Made by a program: the position numbers and the translations under genes
The notes under the pieces: model-generated
Seen by the model: the letters and a program-made list of their open reading frames with translations, nothing else
What the model was told of the DNA's origin: nothing
Database searches by the model: none
Part shown: in pieces, positions 27,401 to 37,204 of the stretch
Position numbering within the stretch: position 1 is the first letter of the stretch
Layout of the letters: each line of letters begins with the position of its first letter
Source of the DNA: Penelope pileata
Lineage: Eukaryota > Chordata > Aves > Galliformes > Cracidae
Assembly (NCBI GenBank): GCA_013396635.1
Contig: WBMW01005486.1
Location: 67,650-131,649, forward strand
Reading direction: 5' to 3'
Length of the DNA stretch: 64,000 nt

Positions 27401-28374
27401 TTTCACAATATTTGTGGAGTTTCTGTTACAATAAAGCTCCTGCCTCCAACAACAATCCGAGTGCTATACTAATGCAAACATGCTAACACCATGGTGGCAT
27501 ATAAAGGTATGACTGGAGCAAGGGAGTAAGTTTAAGAAGGCCCTGGTTGATCACTGGCATTTAGGGAGGGAGATGGGAGCAGTGAATTCCCAGGAGGAGG
27601 CTGACTCTTCTTCCTGAGGGGAAAGAAAACAGATCCATCTACCACCACCGATGTCCTATTCTGTGCTAGAAAGGTAGGCATACCTCCAAATCACGACTTT
27701 TCTTCTTTTAAGAAGTAAATTCGTACAGTGGCACTAATAGTACAGTGGCCACTATTTGTACAGTGGCACGAATAGTACAACAGGGAATGCGAAGCCCACC
27801 GTAACTGCCAGAACTGAGAAGCAGTTGCAGTTACTATTCCTCAGCAGACACACAGACACACAGAAGTTGAACTTTATTTGCTGCAAAGCAACAGAAAATA
27901 AATTCACCCAAACTGGCATGGAGGAGCACAAAAATAAGAAGGGCAGACAGGGAGCATCCACGTGGCCAGCTAATGCATCTCAGCTGGGAAGCAAGTACCA
28001 CCCCCACTGGCTTTGTCCTTTAGATGGCGAAGATCATCCCACGGGCTACCACATCACATTCCCTGCAAGCTTAATTTTCAGCGAGAGTTGCCTTGACTTT
28101 TGTTCTGTGAAGACTTCTTTCTCCACTTCCAGAAGTGGAGAAAGAATACAGAGATCTCCCAGGACAGGATAGAGATCATTTTCTGCTTCCCGGCAAAGAC
28201 CTTCACATTGCTGAGGGAATATTCCAGAGGGAAAAATTACCAATGGGATGTAATATTAATGTGTAGAACCGAAAATAAAATTTGTTTCAGAAGATGACTG
28301 TATCTTGAGATACGCCAGTTTGGGTTTTAGATGAGAGTATTGACAAACCCAACTTAACCCAAAGAGGTAGTCAA
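12433..28374. other. Unique non-coding spacer, no gene recognised
   Basis: About 16 kb of AT-rich sequence without recognisable exons, RNA genes or CR1. A-rich and T-rich tracts occur near 14,230-14,242, 18,185-18,209, 18,320-18,358, 24,790-24,803 and 27,393-27,403. A short (CAA)n lies near 25,669-25,687 and a three-copy 17-18 bp minisatellite at about 27,723-27,774. The open frames are all short and composition-driven. Confidence 0.6.
27723..27774. repeat. Three-copy 17-18 bp minisatellite (GTACAGTGGC core)
   Basis: The 10-mer GTACAGTGGC occurs at 27,723, 27,740 and 27,758, each followed by an imperfect CACTAATA-like stretch. A fourth GTACA starts just after 27,774. The middle copy contains the palindrome AGTGGCCACT. 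It appears to be a small tandem array in otherwise unique sequence. Confidence 0.8.
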
Positions 28375-28845
28375 AGATCAGGCTGAGAGAGTTAAGACTC
28401 TTCAGCCTGGAGAAGAGAAGGCTGTGGAGGGACCTGATAGCAGCCTTCCAGTACCTGAAGGGGGCCTACAGGAAAGCTGGGGAGGGGCTGTTTACAAGGG
28501 TAGGTAATGACAGGACAAGGGGTAACGGTTATAAACTGGAAGAGGGTAGATTTAGACTAGATATAAGGAGGAAATTCTTCACTGTGAGGGTGGTGAGACA
28601 CTGGAACAGGTTGCCCACAGAAGTTGTGGATGCCCCCTCCCTGGAAGTATTCAAGGCCAGGCTGGATGGGGCTTTGGGCAACCTGGCCTAGTCGGAGGTG
28701 TCCTTGCCCGTGGCAGGGGGGTTGGAACAAGATGATCTCTAAGGTCCCTTCCGACATGAACCATTCTATGATTCTGTGATTCTATCATCTCTAAGGTCCC
28801 TTCCAACCTGAACCATTCTATGATTCTATGATGATTCTATGATCT
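28375..28845 (+). mobile_element. CR1 LINE 3' end with a duplicated tail
   Basis: Sense-orientation CR1 3' region: the CTTCAGCCTGGAGAAGAGAAGGCTG box at about 28,400, AATTCTTCACTGTGAGGGTGG at about 28,572, GGAACAGGTTGCCCAC at about 28,604, the CATGAACCATTCTATGATTCTGTG end at about 28,756, and then a second copy of the last 50 or so bases. It is very similar to the CR1 at 54,198-54,426, so both belong to the same subfamily. Most visible differences fall at CpG-like positions. It is 5'-truncated, as is usual for CR1, and holds no ORF2 sequence. Confidence 0.95.
28734..28844 (+). repeat. 52-bp tandem duplication of the CR1 3' terminus
   Basis: The segment starting 'ATCTCTAAGGTCCCTTCC' occurs at about 28,735 and again 52 bp later at about 28,787. 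Each copy runs through the ACCATTCTATGATTCT box. The second copy ends in extra ATGATTCTATGATC units. The first copy has CCGACATGAA where the second has CCAACCTGAA. Confidence 0.9.
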
Positions 28846-29318
28846 AACACTACCCCTCTTGTGACACCAGTGTAGGACACAGTACAGCAGATATTTGCTG
28901 CTTACCAGCAGGACGCTTTCAGATAATTTGATTCTGGCAATGACATTACTTCTTGTCATGGCAGATTCCCCCACCAGATGTTGTGCTCTGAAAGCCCTTG
29001 CCATGGTTTCTCACACTGTGGTGCCTTTGCAAATGCTGTAAATGCTATGTACAGCACTACATGATAAAAATTAAGACAATTTATGCGAAGCTTTGAATGC
29101 TGCTCCAAGGGGAAGCTGCTTTCTCATTTAGACTGACAGAACCAGAATTGAAACTAATAAAATTTTTGTGGAAAGAGAGACAAGAAGCAAGTGGAGAGGA
29201 GAGAAAACTTGTTTCTTCCAACAGAGAGGTCCTTTCAGCCCACTGCCTGGAGGAAAGAGGGGCTAACTAGTCTCCTAGGATGGGTCATGTGGTATCTTTT
29301 GGAGATTCAATGGACATC
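28846..29318. other. Spacer between a CR1 end and an LTR fragment
   Basis: Unique-looking sequence of about 470 bp with no gene or repeat that I recognise. It separates the tail of the preceding CR1 from the start of the LTR fragment. Confidence 0.5.
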
Positions 29319-29547
29319 TGTCCTGGTTTCAGCTGCGACAGAGTTTTTTTCCCTCATAGTGTCTGATATGATGCTATGTTTTGGCTATAGGAGAAAACAA
29401 TGATGATAACACATCGATGTTTTAGTTGTTGCTCAGCAGTGCTGTGCAGAGCCAAGGATGTTTCAGTTTCTCAGCTTCTTGTACTATCCTGCCAGCAACA
29501 AGAGAGGGGGGCACAAGGAGCTGGGAGGGGACAGAACCAGGACAGCT
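29319..29547 (+). mobile_element. Truncated endogenous-retrovirus LTR, 5' half
   Basis: The segment begins with TGTCCTGGTTTCAGCTG, the well-known start of a widespread avian ERV LTR. It keeps the order of landmarks of that family: GCTATGTTTTGG, GATAACAC, GTTTTAGTTGTTGCT, CAGTGCTG, CTGCCAGCAA, and GGAGGGGACAGAACCAGGACAGC. Similarity stops at about 29,547, where the promoter-bearing second half with its TATA region would be expected. It is therefore a broken remnant with no retroviral coding sequence on either side. The family assignment rests on remembered consensus landmarks. Confidence 0.8.
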
Positions 29548-29784
29548 ATATCATCACCTGCATGTGATCTCTTCAGAGGACTGAAGCATCACCAGAGGCA
29601 GTGTCCCTCTGAATGGCTCTCAGGGACTGTTAAACAGCTGAGCATCCCTAAACACGTTGCCTTTTTACCATGGTGAGATTTTGCCCCCGAAGAAGTAAAT
29701 CTCCGTCTCTGACCCTTCTAAGCACACAAAGGCATGAGCTCTCAGTAGGGTCCATACAGAACACATTCACCTCTTCTGCTGGAG
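29548..29784. other. Unassigned sequence between LTR remnant and CR1
   Basis: About 240 bp that match neither the LTR family nor CR1 well enough to assign. It could be diverged CR1 endonuclease-side sequence or genomic DNA caught between two insertions. Confidence 0.4.
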
Positions 29785-30705
29785 TTGGACCACGAGGAAA
29801 GGAAGGATTTGTTTCTTTAAGGATCCGGCTCGTTAAGGACATCTTTCTGAGAGCATAAGAGCTCTCCATCCCCCAGCATCAGAAAGCAGGCAGAGAAGCC
29901 AGGAAACCAACATGGCTGAGCAAGGACCTGATGGTCAAACTGGGTGAAAACAAGGGAAAGTACAGGCAGTGAAAGCAGGGAACTGTGGCCTGGGAAGAAC
30001 ACAGGAATTCTGTCTAGATATGCAGAGATAGAATCAGGAAAGCCAAGGCACAGATGGAACTGAACTTGGCAAGAGATGTAAAAAACAACAAGAAGGGATT
30101 CTGTAGGTACATTGGCCTGAAGAGACAGGCCAAAGAGAGTGTACCCCTCTGATAAATGAGAAAAGAGAACTGGCTACAACAGACGTGGAGAGGCTGAGGT
30201 ACTCAATGAGTTCTTTGTCTCAGTCTTCACTGGCAGCCAGGATCCTTGTATCTCTCACATCCCTGAACCTCTAGCTGGGGGTCAGGGGAACATAACCCCC
30301 CACTGTAAGAGCAGAGCAAGACTGAGACTGCCTCATGAGACTGAATGCGTACAAGTCTATGGGACCAGATGACATGCATCCCAGGGTCCTAAGGGAGCTG
30401 ACTGATGTGGTTGCCGAGCCACTCTCCATCATATTTGAAAAGTTGTGGCTGTCAGAAGTCCTTGGTGACTGGGAAAAGGGAAACATCACTCCCGTTTTCA
30501 AGAAAGGAAGAAAGGAAGAAAGGAAGATCTGGGAAACTACAGGCTGGTGAGCTTCACCTCTGTGCCTCTAAAGATCATGGAACAGATCCTCCTGGAAGAG
30601 ACGTTAAGGCACATGCAAGACAAGGAGGTGTCCTGAGACAGCCAGTATGGCTTCACCAAGGGCAGATCATGCCTGACCAATCTGGTGGTTACTGGAAGGA
30701 AAGCA
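29785..30705 (+). mobile_element. Degenerate CR1 LINE ORF2 segment (linker and start of reverse transcriptase)
   Basis: Conceptual translation in shifting plus frames follows CR1 ORF2: an ARKPTWLSKDLMVKL block near 29,900, ICRDRIRKAKAQMELNLARD near 30,020, GFCRYIGLKRQAKESVP near 30,095, then YKSMGPDDMHPRVLRELTD near 30,350, a DWEKGNITPVFKKGRKE block near 30,470, IMEQILLEETLRHMQDKEV near 30,580, and GFTKGRSCLTN near 30,650. The frame is broken by internal stops (for example TGA near 30,633) and by frameshifts. One frameshift comes from a short GGAAGAAA expansion at about 30,500-30,528. The element stops abruptly after the SCLTN block, so both ends are missing. Non-functional. Confidence 0.95.
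30500..30528 (+). repeat. (GGAAGAAA)n slippage expansion inside CR1 ORF2
   Basis: The lysine-rich stretch after the FKKG motif has become three units of GGAAGAAA. This adds bases relative to the frame preserved in the fragment at 1-431 and shifts the downstream NYRP block out of frame. Confidence 0.8.
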
Positions 30706-33700
30706 ATTCCACATATTCAAGTCATTTTAATGAATTGTGAAGCTGTTAAGTATCCAGCAAAGATTGATGTTGAGCCTTTTTAATTATAATAAAATTTTAA
30801 ATTTATTGCTCAAGTTTCATTTATAAGCAGGCAATTTAAACAGTGACAGAAAACACATTTTGTTGACACTTTGTACTAATAGGAAATGAACACTGCAGGC
30901 AGTCAGTGGCTAATGCTTAAAACCATTTTCTCTATGGCTGATTTACTTATCTGAGTATAGGTGACTAGGAGCACAAGCAGTGTTCACACCAGCAGGGTTG
31001 CAGTGAGACAGCTGCAGTGCTGAGTTATCAGGTATCTGTCACACAAGGAGAAGCTCGGCCTGCTTCCCATAAGATCCCAGCTTCATGCTTCCACCTTCTA
31101 GCAAGCTTTGGGCTTTCTTTAATCACAGCTGTGTCTTCACATCCCTCTCTGTCATGCAGTCTCCTAATTTCTTGTGTGCTTCCCAATGTGCTCCGGGCTC
31201 AACCCAAGCAATTCCCTACCCGTGCTGTGAGACTGCATCTTTCCTCTCCACCGGTCCCTTCCCAGCAAGTAACCTCATCACCTAAAGACGAGTCTTCATA
31301 CTACAAGCATATCATAAAGCTTGTTACAGAAATTAGAGAACAATACTGGAAGGCAGAAAAACAAGACAAACAAACAAAAAACCCACACAAGAAACAGTAT
31401 GAAGTTTCTCTCCTTCAGATGCCATCACTCCACATTCAGGAGTCCAACTAGACCTTATCAAGAAGCTGCATGGGCAGTTTTTTAGCTGGATTTCTGCTTG
31501 TTTATCACGCAGAGCACCCAGCATGGTTGACACTAAATGTGTCATGGAGAAGAACAGCTCCCCTTCCCACTGCAATGTTTAAGTCCTATCACAGCCACAT
31601 TTACAGTGTCTCCTGGGTTGCCACTCTGTTTCTCATCAGCTTGGAAAATTTCTTTAGACAGCAAGAGATCTGAAAGGAAACTTCAACAGAACAAGACTAA
31701 TCTGCAGTGCTCCACAGCCATGTTTCCTTTGATTTCACACCACCTCCCCATTCCAAACCCTTCCCCACATCCTCCATTCTTTTGCTCTGCAGCGTCCCTA
31801 GCCTCTCACTTGGTCCTTCACTTGTGCTGCCACCTGAGTTAATGTCGTCACGTGCCTTAACCATCGGCCACTATGTCCTTTTGGTACGATTAGGCTATTA
31901 TTACCATTGAGTACACTGCAATATGAAAGCAAGTGTTCAGCCTTGGGAAGACACAGGGAATCCTTTTTCATTATGCTGGGTGCCATGTACAGGCAATGAT
32001 TTGTGAAAAGGGAACAAGTTGCAAGAAAATGCACCTTGGTCTCCCTGAGCGCCTGGAGAACCGACTTCAGATTTTTCCTGGCTTAAGAAATGATTACTCA
32101 CAATGTCACTTGGAATGCAGTCAGATTCAGACTCCATATCACCAATTTTTCCTTCTTTTGAAGCTGGATGCAAAGCCCTGGACAATCACAGCTGCTCCAC
32201 AGTGAGTTTAACTGACGTGAATAAAAGCCACTACTGTCAAAAAGAAGGGTAGCAGCTTAAAATAGAGCTGCTAACCTTCTGCCCTTGAACTTACTGGTCA
32301 CATTTCCTTTTCTTTCAGCATGAACAGATTCAGTCTTAGGGTATTTGCAGAAGGAAAATCTTAGAAGCCAGTCATAGGGTAAAATTAAAATCAAGATTTT
32401 AGCTATTGCATTTCCTTTAAGTAATGACAGTGCAAAAAAGAAAGCAGCACGTCTGATTTTTCATGTGTTCAGAATTCACTACTGTGGGCTTTATCTCTGT
32501 TTTTTTATTTAAATAGTCTTTGCCCCGGAGAAAAGAGTTCCTTTGATATTGCTGTTGACCTTTTGGGTTTACTCTACACAATTTTTTTTCCCTGAAGAAG
32601 GTTCCCATCTCTGTAAAAGACGAAAAAATAAATACAATTCTTTTTATTTAATCCTAGAAGCATCCTACATTTATATCAGTGTAACCACATTTCAGATCAG
32701 CGTTTCAGTTTTTCCCAACAAGCTTTTCTGTATTAAACCATGCTTCTGCAGAAATAAAACACTGCCTTTGAAAACTTGCTCCTAACTTATTTACTTCATT
32801 CCCATAAGATTTTGGGTTATCTAACTGCAATTTATCTTCAATGAATCCACCTTCTGAGTATTAGGGAGGTAGTTATACTTCTGGTAGGGAACACATGAGG
32901 ACAAAAAATTTCACCTGGGCATTTAGGATCATACTGGATAAACAATTACAGCATTCAATGTCTGTAAAAAATCAAGTGGTAAATCAGCAGTGAATATCAA
33001 TTATACATCTGCTGCATCACAGAGGCAGATGGCACTTTAATTGTACATCAGAAACATTATGGACAATGTTCCTCGCCGCAGCCTCACTGAAATTGTGGCT
33101 TTAGCACCCAAAAATATCAAGGTGGTGTATGCAGGCAATGACACACCATTAACAATTCATTTCTATTTGAAAATAAATATTCCACCAGTAAACCAGTAAT
33201 AATCTCCAGGATTCGTAGCTCTCATGCAGCAAATCCCGCTATCTCGATCTAGGTAAGGGCTTCTGTCGATGAAAAGCAATAGTCTGACTGCATGGGTCAT
33301 AGCATTCAGCTCAAACTGTGAAATTCGCTAAGACTTTGGAGATCAATGAGCCAAATTCTTTTGATTGCATCTACAGAAATTGAAAGAAATGTCACAGAGA
33401 TAAGTAGAATTATATGGATTTACACTCCCTTCCCCACTTGATCCTAAGAGAATAAAGACCAAATCCTCCTTCCTCAGATAGAAATGTTTTTTTGCAATGG
33501 TTCAAGTTTTATGGAACTTAAACAGACTGAATACTACAGCTATTGACCATGGAGAAATGAACTGACAGCAGACTACGTATGGAAGGAATGACTCTGTCTA
33601 GCCAGAGGCAGTTGTGTTAACGCACAAATTCCAGAAGTGTTGTGAATGCTTACTTAATTAAAAACCATTAAAAATTAAAACTAACTGTTTTCTTACTCAG

Positions 33701-33836
33701 AGATGACTATTTACCATTCTGTGTTTACAGGTTTTGGCAATACAGCCACCCCTACTTTATCATACACAGTCAATCATGCAGATTTCAAAAACAATTTGCT
33801 GCTCCTTACTCTCATTATACAAAAATGTTCTGTGAA

Positions 33837-33912
33837 TTTTTTTTTTTGGTGGATTTTTTGGTTTAGTGTTGGTTGGTTTTCTCTTTTTTTTTCTTTCTTT
33901 TTTTTTTTTTTT
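33837..33912 (+). repeat. T-rich low-complexity tract
   Basis: About 76 bp made almost only of T, with G in the first half (GGTTTAG, GGTTGG) and C in the second (CTCTTTT, CTTTC). It ends in 15 T. It could be an old poly(A) tail in antisense or simple slippage; no flanking element was identified. Confidence 0.85.
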
Positions 33913-35804
33913 GGATCTCCTATTCATTTTCATTTCTCTGTACGGTCATACAACCTTAAAGATGTCCAGGGAACCTCAGCTTACATTTCGTTGTGCAAGT
34001 GAACAGCACTCATTCACTCCTCCCCAAATGCATTTGGAGTCGGTCACAACATGCATTTTTATCTGCAGTGTGAGAACAGATGTCTTTTCTTGGGAGAAAT
34101 ATAGATGTGTAATGACTGACATCTGTACTAGGAAGTGGTGTCTCAGGTGCTCCTCTAAACAGAGGCAAGCCAAACCAAAACATTCAAATACGATTCATGT
34201 CCAGGACACCAGACACCCACTGGGATTCACAGCAAAGGTTTAACTCCTACTGTTGTATCAAAGCTTCCAGAGAAACTTCTCATGGATGATTCTTTAACCA
34301 TTCAAATTTACATGGTACATCCAAAACCAAGAAACTGATCTAAGCACTCTCTCTCCAAAGAAGTAAAACTGATGAAACAACAGGACAAAATATTCCCGTG
34401 ATAAAAACCCATTTGTGTTAGAACCAATGCAAGCAGCATGTTCAGCTCTTCCCCTCTTGCAAGGCACTGGACAGTGAAGAGGCTGTGTCTAATATTAGAC
34501 ACAGAAGATGAAGAGAATTCAAGAGGAGAAATCCATCAGAAGTAAATGACTCTGAACAAATAAGCCTTTGCTTATACGTCTCAGTAAGGATGATGAAAAA
34601 ATGAGTTTCTACAGTGATGAAGAAGGTAATACAAGTCTCTTCATGAGGAATTATTCAATTTCTGACTCCAAAACAAAATTTCAAAGTGAGGGAAAGAACA
34701 CTGCTAGGAACTATGGCGAGGTACAAAACTTCTCATCATTTTTCTTGTGCCATCGCTGTATCTTCTGCCGTCTCTGATTTTGTTTAATTAGAGCTGACGT
34801 GCTTCCTCACAATCTCATGAAAGCCAGTAGCCTTAGAATACTGATTCAAGGACTTTGGTCTGCATGAAATACTCACTCTTGCTTTAAATATGATTAAAGA
34901 AAACAGCATTCAACGTAAAACTGTATTTAACATAGTAAATAAGTGCTTCTTTTTAAAGGAAGATTCTAAAATACGTTTGATTTTGTTAGCACTTTCTCCT
35001 TCTTTAACCAGAGAACAAGGAATTTTTAACAACACCAGTCTGACAAAGGAAGAAATACTATTAACTGTTTTCAGAACACACATTTTGGAGTTTTAATTTT
35101 CAGTAGAAATGTCACCCTCCTGCTCTTGGCACTCTGACCTACACAGCAGTTTGAGGGACAGCAAAACGATTTGGAAGTTAGGAGCCCTTCAGTGGGCAGA
35201 AGGATAACTGGAATGAAGGCTGGTTATCATGCGAGGCTGATTTTGGTCCATCACCAAATCTCAGAGGAAATAAATTAAAAAAAAAATCAAAGCAAGCCTG
35301 AGTTATCAAGACACAAACATCAGTAATCCGATATATAGTAACAATATCCCTGGTGCACATGCCTTGCTGCTAAAGAAATCAACGCAAGGGAGCAGTGGGG
35401 CATTTCTCAGTCCTTGTCCCCTCCCTGGGATTGGCAATGAGAGCACAACCTGTGCTGATCCTCTGGAAAAGGCAGCACTCATAGCAATATGAAGCTAGAT
35501 GACCATCCCCTCAAACACTTCAGCTGTTTGGTCTCTGCTTTTAAGAATGTGGGCAAACTCTAATCTTCTAAAAAATCAATGTCAATGCAGAATAATTGAG
35601 AACAGCCTTTGCTCCCTGCTCTCTGAAAAGAGAACAGAATAGGGAAGGAAAATGGATTTTTGAAGAGCTCATGCCAACTTTCTTTCTATTTCAATAGCTT
35701 ATATAACAGCAGTAATAATGACCTTCACTAGACATTTCCTTGAGGACTAATGACCTGAGGTTAATGGCCCAAAGCATAGTTTTATGCAGTTAGCTACCAC
35801 AGCC

Positions 35805-35818
35805 GGTAATTAATTACC
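35805..35818. promoter_or_regulatory. Perfect 14-bp palindrome GGTAATTAATTACC, possible homeodomain site
   Basis: GGTAATTAATTACC is perfectly self-complementary and contains overlapping TAATTA cores, the preferred sequence of paired-type and other homeodomain proteins. It lies in an AT-rich patch (about 35,700-36,010) with no repeat signature. A role as a binding site is inferred from motif knowledge only. Confidence 0.25.
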
Positions 35819-36975
35819 AGGAAATACAATGTGCTTTGACCGCTGTGGCTCAATTAGCCTCATATTATTCAAAAATGAAAAACATCTCAATCTTATTTAC
35901 TGTGAAGCTGTCCCAGATTTTACTTTAATATATTTGTGTTAAAAAATGTGAACTCAAACCTATATTAAGCCAAACATATGTTCTGCAACATTCCTCCATT
36001 AACTTCACACAAATTACAGGGAGCCAAACCAGAGTGTCTCGCGATGCAGCAATCATTGCAGCCTACCCACAGATGGAAGAATATTGTGGAGCAAGGCTCT
36101 GTGTGAATTGTGCTTTCTGTACTAGCAAAATCTCCCCAAAAGTAATATTCAGCTCTCTGGTGGCTGTAAATGGATGGAGAGAAGGGAGAACAGAGGAGGA
36201 TGCTCTGCAGAGAACACTGTGGGTAAGATAGGAAGGGGAAGGGATATTCTGCTTTTGCCGAGTTGTATAGTGCTTCAAAATCTCTGTACCTGAAACAGAT
36301 TTACAAAGAATACCAGGGTAGATGATTTTTGCACCCAGCTTTATGGTCTCCTGGTTTACTTCCACTGATTACATTTTATTCTTTCAGCAGGATATTCTGA
36401 AAACAAAAAATTTTAGGCTCAAATACCATTGTTTCTGGTCAGCTGTTGACATTTTGACATTAAGACTAGGTTTTGGAGTCTCAGAAGGCTAAAGCCAGGC
36501 AAAAGCACTAACACTAGGTGGTGATGACTTCAATCTAGTTACTAGTTTTAATCCAATGAAGGATGTAAAAAACTGCTTACATTTTGTGTGGGGGCCCATT
36601 TCTCTACATACGTTTATGCCAGTCACTACAGCATTTATTTCTGTGAAATACAGACAAGTAGATATTTCTATGAATCTCTTCATATCAGGGGGACTTTCTG
36701 AGGAAGATCTCAGCACAATTTCTTCCTGTAAAACTTCAGAAAAGCCACTTGGTCACAGGCATTGCTGCTGGACAAGTATGTGCTAACTGGGCTCTCAGTA
36801 GGAATAGCAAATGAAATATGACCCTTGAGAAGGAATATAGGAGCCTCTTGACACACACTGTGAGAGTTTCAGCTCCGGGCAAACCAAAAATTCACCTAAA
36901 CATGAGAAATCACATCACTTGAAGGTGTTGATGGGTTCAGGTTAGTTTGTTGCTCACTACCATTAAAGTCTCTTT

Positions 36976-37204
36976 ATGAAAGTGAAGTTCCATCTGAACA
37001 CAAGAAAGAAGTTCTTTAATTTGGGGATGACAGAGCACAGGAACAGGCTGCCCAGAGAGGTTGTGGAATCTCCTTCTCTGGAGATATCAAAACTTGCCTG
37101 GACACTTTCCTGTGCAACCTGCTGTAGGGAACCTGCTTTAGTTGGGCGTTGGATTGGATGATCTCCAGAGATTCCTTTCAACCCCTAAGACTGTGATTCT
37201 GTGA
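36976..37204 (+). mobile_element. Old CR1 LINE 3' end
   Basis: Sense-orientation CR1 3' region with GAAGTTCCATCTGAACAC, GGAACAGGCTGCCCAGAG at about 37,040, TGGAATCTCCTTCTCTGGAG, GGATGATCTCCAGAG at about 37,157 and a CTGTGATTCTGTG tail. It belongs to a different CR1 subfamily from the copies at 28.4 and 54.2 kb, as the box before the tail and the 'TCTCCTTCTCTGGAG' segment show. It is more diverged, hence probably older. Confidence 0.92.

Larger units (their letters stand above)
30706..36975. other. Unique non-coding spacer with T-rich tract
   Basis: About 6.3 kb without recognised exons. It holds a (CAAA)n-type stretch near 31,360-31,385, a long T-rich tract at 33,837-33,912, and an AT-rich conserved-looking patch near 35,700-36,010 with a perfect TAATTA palindrome. 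All open frames are short and unlike known proteins. Confidence 0.6.

Noticed and set aside
30335..30550. 71-codon plus-strand frame with clear protein similarity
   Set aside because: It is a surviving piece of a degenerate CR1 ORF2, not a host gene.
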